From assembly GCA_029858165.1 (NCBI GenBank), contig JAOUFO010000087.1, positions 1 through 7,361 on the forward strand: a stretch of 7,361 nt of DNA, written 5' to 3'. The position numbers and the translations under genes were made by a program. Positions 5,489 through 7,361 of the stretch are shown one piece after another. The DNA is from Deltaproteobacteria bacterium. Lineage in GTDB: Bacteria; SAR324; JACQKK01. Numbering within the stretch: the stretch's first letter is position 1; each line of letters opens with the position of its first letter. The notes below the pieces were generated by a model that worked only from the letters and a program-made list of their open reading frames with translations, had not been told where the DNA came from and made no database searches.

Positions 5489-5493
5489 GCTAA
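5467..5493 (+). promoter_or_regulatory. CIRCE-like HrcA operator
   Basis: TTAGCACCA-N9-GAGTGCTAA matches the CIRCE consensus TTAGCACTC-N9-GAGTGCTAA in 16 of 18 arm positions, with exact arm length and spacing. The two mismatches are in the left arm. It overlaps the Hsp20 promoter and implies heat-controlled derepression by HrcA. The hrcA gene itself is not in the window. Confidence 0.8.
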
Positions 5494-5552
5494 CAGAGAG
5501 GGAAGGAACAATCCCCGGCTGATTCTGTTTTTCAACCCGGCAAGGGGTTAAA

Positions 5553-5636
5553 ATGAATCAGAGACAAAAAAACAACCGAAACCAACGGAGGTATAGCCAT
5601 GAATCTTGTGAAATACGAACCTTCCAGCCTGTTTAA
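5553..5636 (+). CDS. Possible upstream ORF overlapping the Hsp20 start
   Basis: A 27-codon frame starts at ATG 5553, five bases after AAGGGG (5542-5547), and ends at TAA 5634-5636 inside the Hsp20 gene in another frame. The peptide is very basic and Asn/Gln/Arg-rich at its start (MNQRQKNNRNQRR). Its ribosome binding sequence lies in a small AACCC/GGGTT hairpin (5534-5549). It may be chance; if translated it would interfere with or tune Hsp20 initiation. Confidence 0.2.
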   Translation: MNQRQKNNRNQRRYSHESCEIRTFQPV

Positions 5637-6021
5637 AGTGTTGGACCGGCTGACAGAGGATTTCATCAGCCCCGCGGAGGGGCCTTTTGGGGGCCACAGT
5701 TTTGTCCCCCGGGTGGATATCATGGACAGTGAAAAAGAACTGGTGATTCAGGTGGAAGTCCCCGGAGTGGACAAAACCGCCCTGAACGTGGAAACCCACA
5801 ACGGGGTGCTGACCATCAGCGGGGAAAAACACCAGACCCACGAGGAAAAAGGCAAGGGCACCTACCGCTCCGAGCGGATTTACGGCTCTTTCAAACGCAG
5901 CTTCACCCTGCCGGATGATGTAGACCCCTCCAAGGTGACCGCCACCCAGGAAAACGGGGTGCTGACCATTTCGCTGCCCAAACGGCCCGAAGTGGCTCCC
6001 AAAAAAATCACCATCGCGTAA
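5599..6021 (+). CDS. Hsp20 / alpha-crystallin family small heat-shock protein
   Basis: This is a 140-residue ATP-independent holdase chaperone that binds unfolding proteins during heat stress. The alpha-crystallin domain spans about 35-127, with the family motifs PRVDI (37-41), VEVPGVDK (52-59), GVLTISGEK (69-77), YGSFKRSFTLPDDVD (95-109) and NGVLTISLPK (119-128). The C-terminal I-x-I motif used for oligomer assembly is present as ITI (137-139). The N-terminal arm of about 34 residues is short, as in bacterial class A proteins. The ATG at 5599 is supported by GGAGG (5587-5591) seven bases upstream. It has its own promoter with a CIRCE-like operator and shares a terminator with the convergent sodB. 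Confidence 0.95.
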   Translation: MNLVKYEPSSLFKVLDRLTEDFISPAEGPFGGHSFVPRVDIMDSEKELVIQVEVPGVDKTALNVETHNGVLTISGEKHQTHEEKGKGTYRSERIYGSFKRSFTLPDDVDPSKVTATQENGVLTISLPKRPEVAPKKITIA

Positions 6022-6052
6022 CCCGCCCCCTCCAGGGTTTCCTGTGGGGCTA

Positions 6053-6103
6053 AAAACAAAACCCCCGCACCGGAAGGCTCCGGCGGCGGGGGTTTTTGTT
6101 TTG
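6053..6103. terminator. Bidirectional terminator between the Hsp20 gene and sodB
   Basis: CCCCCGC (6062-6068) pairs with GCGGGGG, and inside it CCGGA pairs with TCCGG around AGGC. The stem is flanked by AACAAAA on the left and TTTTTGTTTT on the right, so it has a T-tract on both strands. It lies between the convergent stops and can serve both genes. Confidence 0.9.
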
Positions 6104-6131
6104 GAAACAGGGATGCAGATCACAGGAGAAA

Positions 6132-6710
6132 TCAGGCCCCGAAATTGGCGCTGACGAAATCCCAATTGACGATATTCCAGAAAGATTCCACATATTTCGG
6201 GCGGGCGTTGCGGTAATCCACATAATAAGCGTGTTCCCACACATCGCAGGTAAGCAAAGGGGTTTTGCCTTCCGTCAGGGGGGTGGCCGCATTGGAGGTG
6301 GATACCAATTCCAATTTGCCCCCGGCCCCTTTGACCAGCCAGGCCCAGCCGGATCCAAAAGTGGTGACGGCGGTTTTGCTGAATTGTTCCTTGAAGGAAT
6401 CCATGGAGCCGAAAGCGGCGTTGATGGCGGCGGCCAGCCCGGCGGAAGGGGCCGTTTTATTGGGGGTCAGGCAGTTCCAGTAAAACGTGTGATTCATCAC
6501 CTGGGCCGCGTTGTTGAAAATGGCTCCGCTGGATTTGCGGACCACCGATTCCAGGTCCAAAGCCTCAAACTCGGTGCCCTTGATCAGGTTGTTCAGGTTG
6601 GTCACATAGGCCGCATGATGCTTGCCGTGGTGGAATTCCAGGGTTTCGGCGGAAATGGTGGGTTCCAAAGCGTTTTTGGCATACGGTAAAGGGGGAAGTG
6701 TATGTTCCAT
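6132..6710 (-). CDS. sodB: Iron superoxide dismutase SodB
   Basis: This is a 192-residue cytoplasmic enzyme that converts superoxide to oxygen and hydrogen peroxide. Length and motifs fit Fe-type SOD throughout. The metal ligands are H27 (in EFHHGKHH), H74 (in NHTFYW), D156 and H160 (in DVWEHAYYVDYRN). Q70 in NNAAQVMNHTFYW sits where Fe enzymes carry the active-site glutamine, whereas Mn enzymes have it near residue 146, so iron is the likely metal. The ATG at 6708-6710 is preceded by AAGGA about ten bases upstream. The minus-strand region just upstream (6711-6800) is AT-rich and should hold the promoter, but I cannot pick confident -35/-10 boxes or a Fur site. The 250-bp repeat array begins about 90 bp upstream of the start. 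It is monocistronic and convergent with the Hsp20 gene. Confidence 0.97.
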   Translation of the reverse strand: MEHTLPPLPYAKNALEPTISAETLEFHHGKHHAAYVTNLNNLIKGTEFEALDLESVVRKSSGAIFNNAAQVMNHTFYWNCLTPNKTAPSAGLAAAINAAFGSMDSFKEQFSKTAVTTFGSGWAWLVKGAGGKLELVSTSNAATPLTEGKTPLLTCDVWEHAYYVDYRNARPKYVESFWNIVNWDFVSANFGA

Positions 6711-6800
6711 GGTTGGCTTTTCCTTAAAAGTTCAGGGTTTTTTAGAAACGAAATGATTCCTAAAAGAGAATTTAAGCCTATTTTACCAGTTAATCCATTT

Positions 6801-7361
6801 CTGTCCAGCAGTTAGCACCGGCACCGCAACAACAGGCCTCACCCCCGCCCTTCGGGCACCCCCTCTCCTGATGGCGAGGGGGAAAGTGTTGCTAGCTTAA
6901 AATGGGCAATAGCAATCTGCCTTGCAGGGTTTTCGCGGCCTTTCTGTCTGCTTATGTTATTGTAATGTTGTGGCATATCACCCTATCTCCCCCAGGAGAG
7001 GGGGCCGGGGGGTGAGGCCCAAAGGCTTGCGCCGCCTTTCTTTTGGGTTCTGTCCAGCGGTTCACCACCGGCACCGCAACAACAGGCCTCACCCCCGCCC
7101 TTCGGGCACCCCCTCTCCTGATGGCGAGGGGGAAAGTGTTGCTAGCTTAAAATGGGCAATAGCAATCTGCCTTGCAGGGTTTTCGCGGCCTTTCTGTCTG
7201 CTTATGTTATTGTAATGTTGTGGCATATCACCCCATCTCCCCCAGGAGAGGGGGCCGGGGGGTGAGGCCCAAAGGCTTGCGCCGCCTTTCTTTTGGGTTC
7301 TGTCCAGCGGTTCACCACCGGCACCGCAACAACAGGCCTCACCCCCGCCCTTCGGGCACCC
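6801..7361. repeat. 250-bp tandem repeat array running off the window edge
   Basis: The unit recurs at exactly 250 bp: 6821-7070 and 7071-7320 differ at one base (T at 6984, C at 7234), and a third copy starts at 7321. Each unit contains the shared core (minus-strand GGACAGAACCCAAAAGAAAGGCGG) and an inverted-repeat-bounded segment. The first core copy at 6801-6820 is truncated and has the arm GCAGTTAGCACCG of the 73-bp array, while later copies have GCGGTTCACCACCG. Open frames across this region change with the repeat and look like chance, so I call no gene in 6711-7361. Confidence 0.95.
6835..7019. mobile_element. MITE-like inverted-repeat segment inside the 250-bp unit (second copy at 7085-7269)
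   Basis: GGCCTCACCCCC (6835-6846) is perfectly complementary to GGGGGTGAGGCC (7008-7019), and further in CCCCCTCTCCTG (6859-6870) is complementary to CAGGAGAGGGGG (6993-7004). GGGGGA (6878-6883) and TCCCCC (6987-6992) add a third block. The interior of about 100 bp is more AT-rich and codes for nothing I recognise. The structure resembles a non-autonomous miniature element with long imperfect terminal inverted repeats. No transposase or clear target duplication is visible apart from GGCC on both sides. Confidence 0.5.

Noticed and set aside
5495..5598. ROSE-type RNA thermometer in the Hsp20 leader.
   Set aside because: No stretch complementary to the GGAGG ribosome binding site (CCTCC-like) is present in the leader; only a small hairpin at 5534-5549 is seen.
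5548..6240. 230-codon minus-strand frame opposite the Hsp20 gene.
   Set aside because: It is a shadow of the alpha-crystallin gene and crosses the terminator.
6922..7215. 97-codon plus-strand frame within the 250-bp repeats.
   Set aside because: It spans the junction of two repeat units, has no ribosome binding site, and resembles no protein.

Overview
The window looks like chromosomal DNA from a Gram-negative, GC-rich bacterium, probably Pseudomonadota or a neighbouring phylum. The basis is a YacG-type zinc protein, an Fe-type superoxide dismutase, a Fis-type regulator tail and a lipobox lipoprotein. I cannot fix the genus. Coding density is low, about two thirds, and runs of G or C are very common. 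I see no phage, CRISPR, rRNA or tRNA genes.

Layout, left to right: the 3' end of a Fis/NtrC-type regulator (+, cut by the window edge); yacG (+); a roughly 290-bp gap holding a hairpin and a weak terminator-like site; a hemolysin III/PAQR membrane protein gene (+) with a possible 11-codon leader; a convergent small four-helix membrane protein gene (-), separated from it by a repeat-filled gap; an unrecognised 114-aa protein gene (-) with a sigma-54-like promoter upstream and a strong terminator downstream; a 73-bp tandem array; a large membrane-anchored protein gene with a TPR-like C-terminus (-), preceded on the same strand by a small lipoprotein gene (-); a divergent Hsp20 gene (+) under a TTGACA promoter overlapped by a CIRCE-like operator; a bidirectional terminator; sodB (-); and a 250-bp tandem array running off the right edge.

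The recognisable genes are mostly stress and envelope functions: small heat-shock chaperone, Fe superoxide dismutase, PAQR protein and lipoprotein. They do not form one operon.

The most unusual content is a family of modular repeats in three gaps: 1568-1908, 3131-3303 and 6801-7361. All share a conserved core of 21-23 nt, roughly CTTTC(C)TTTTGGGTTCCTGTCCA, between two arms. In the 73-bp array the arms pair as a 13-bp stem with one bulged A. In the 77-bp array the arm sequences differ, but much of the stem and the bulged A are kept. A second small hairpin, GGGCC-N4-GGCCC, follows in both. The 250-bp unit looks like the same element with about 173 bp of inverted-repeat-bounded DNA inserted at that second hairpin. 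Two genes, hemolysin III and the TPR protein, end inside a repeat copy and take their last codons and stop from it. Function and mobility are unknown.
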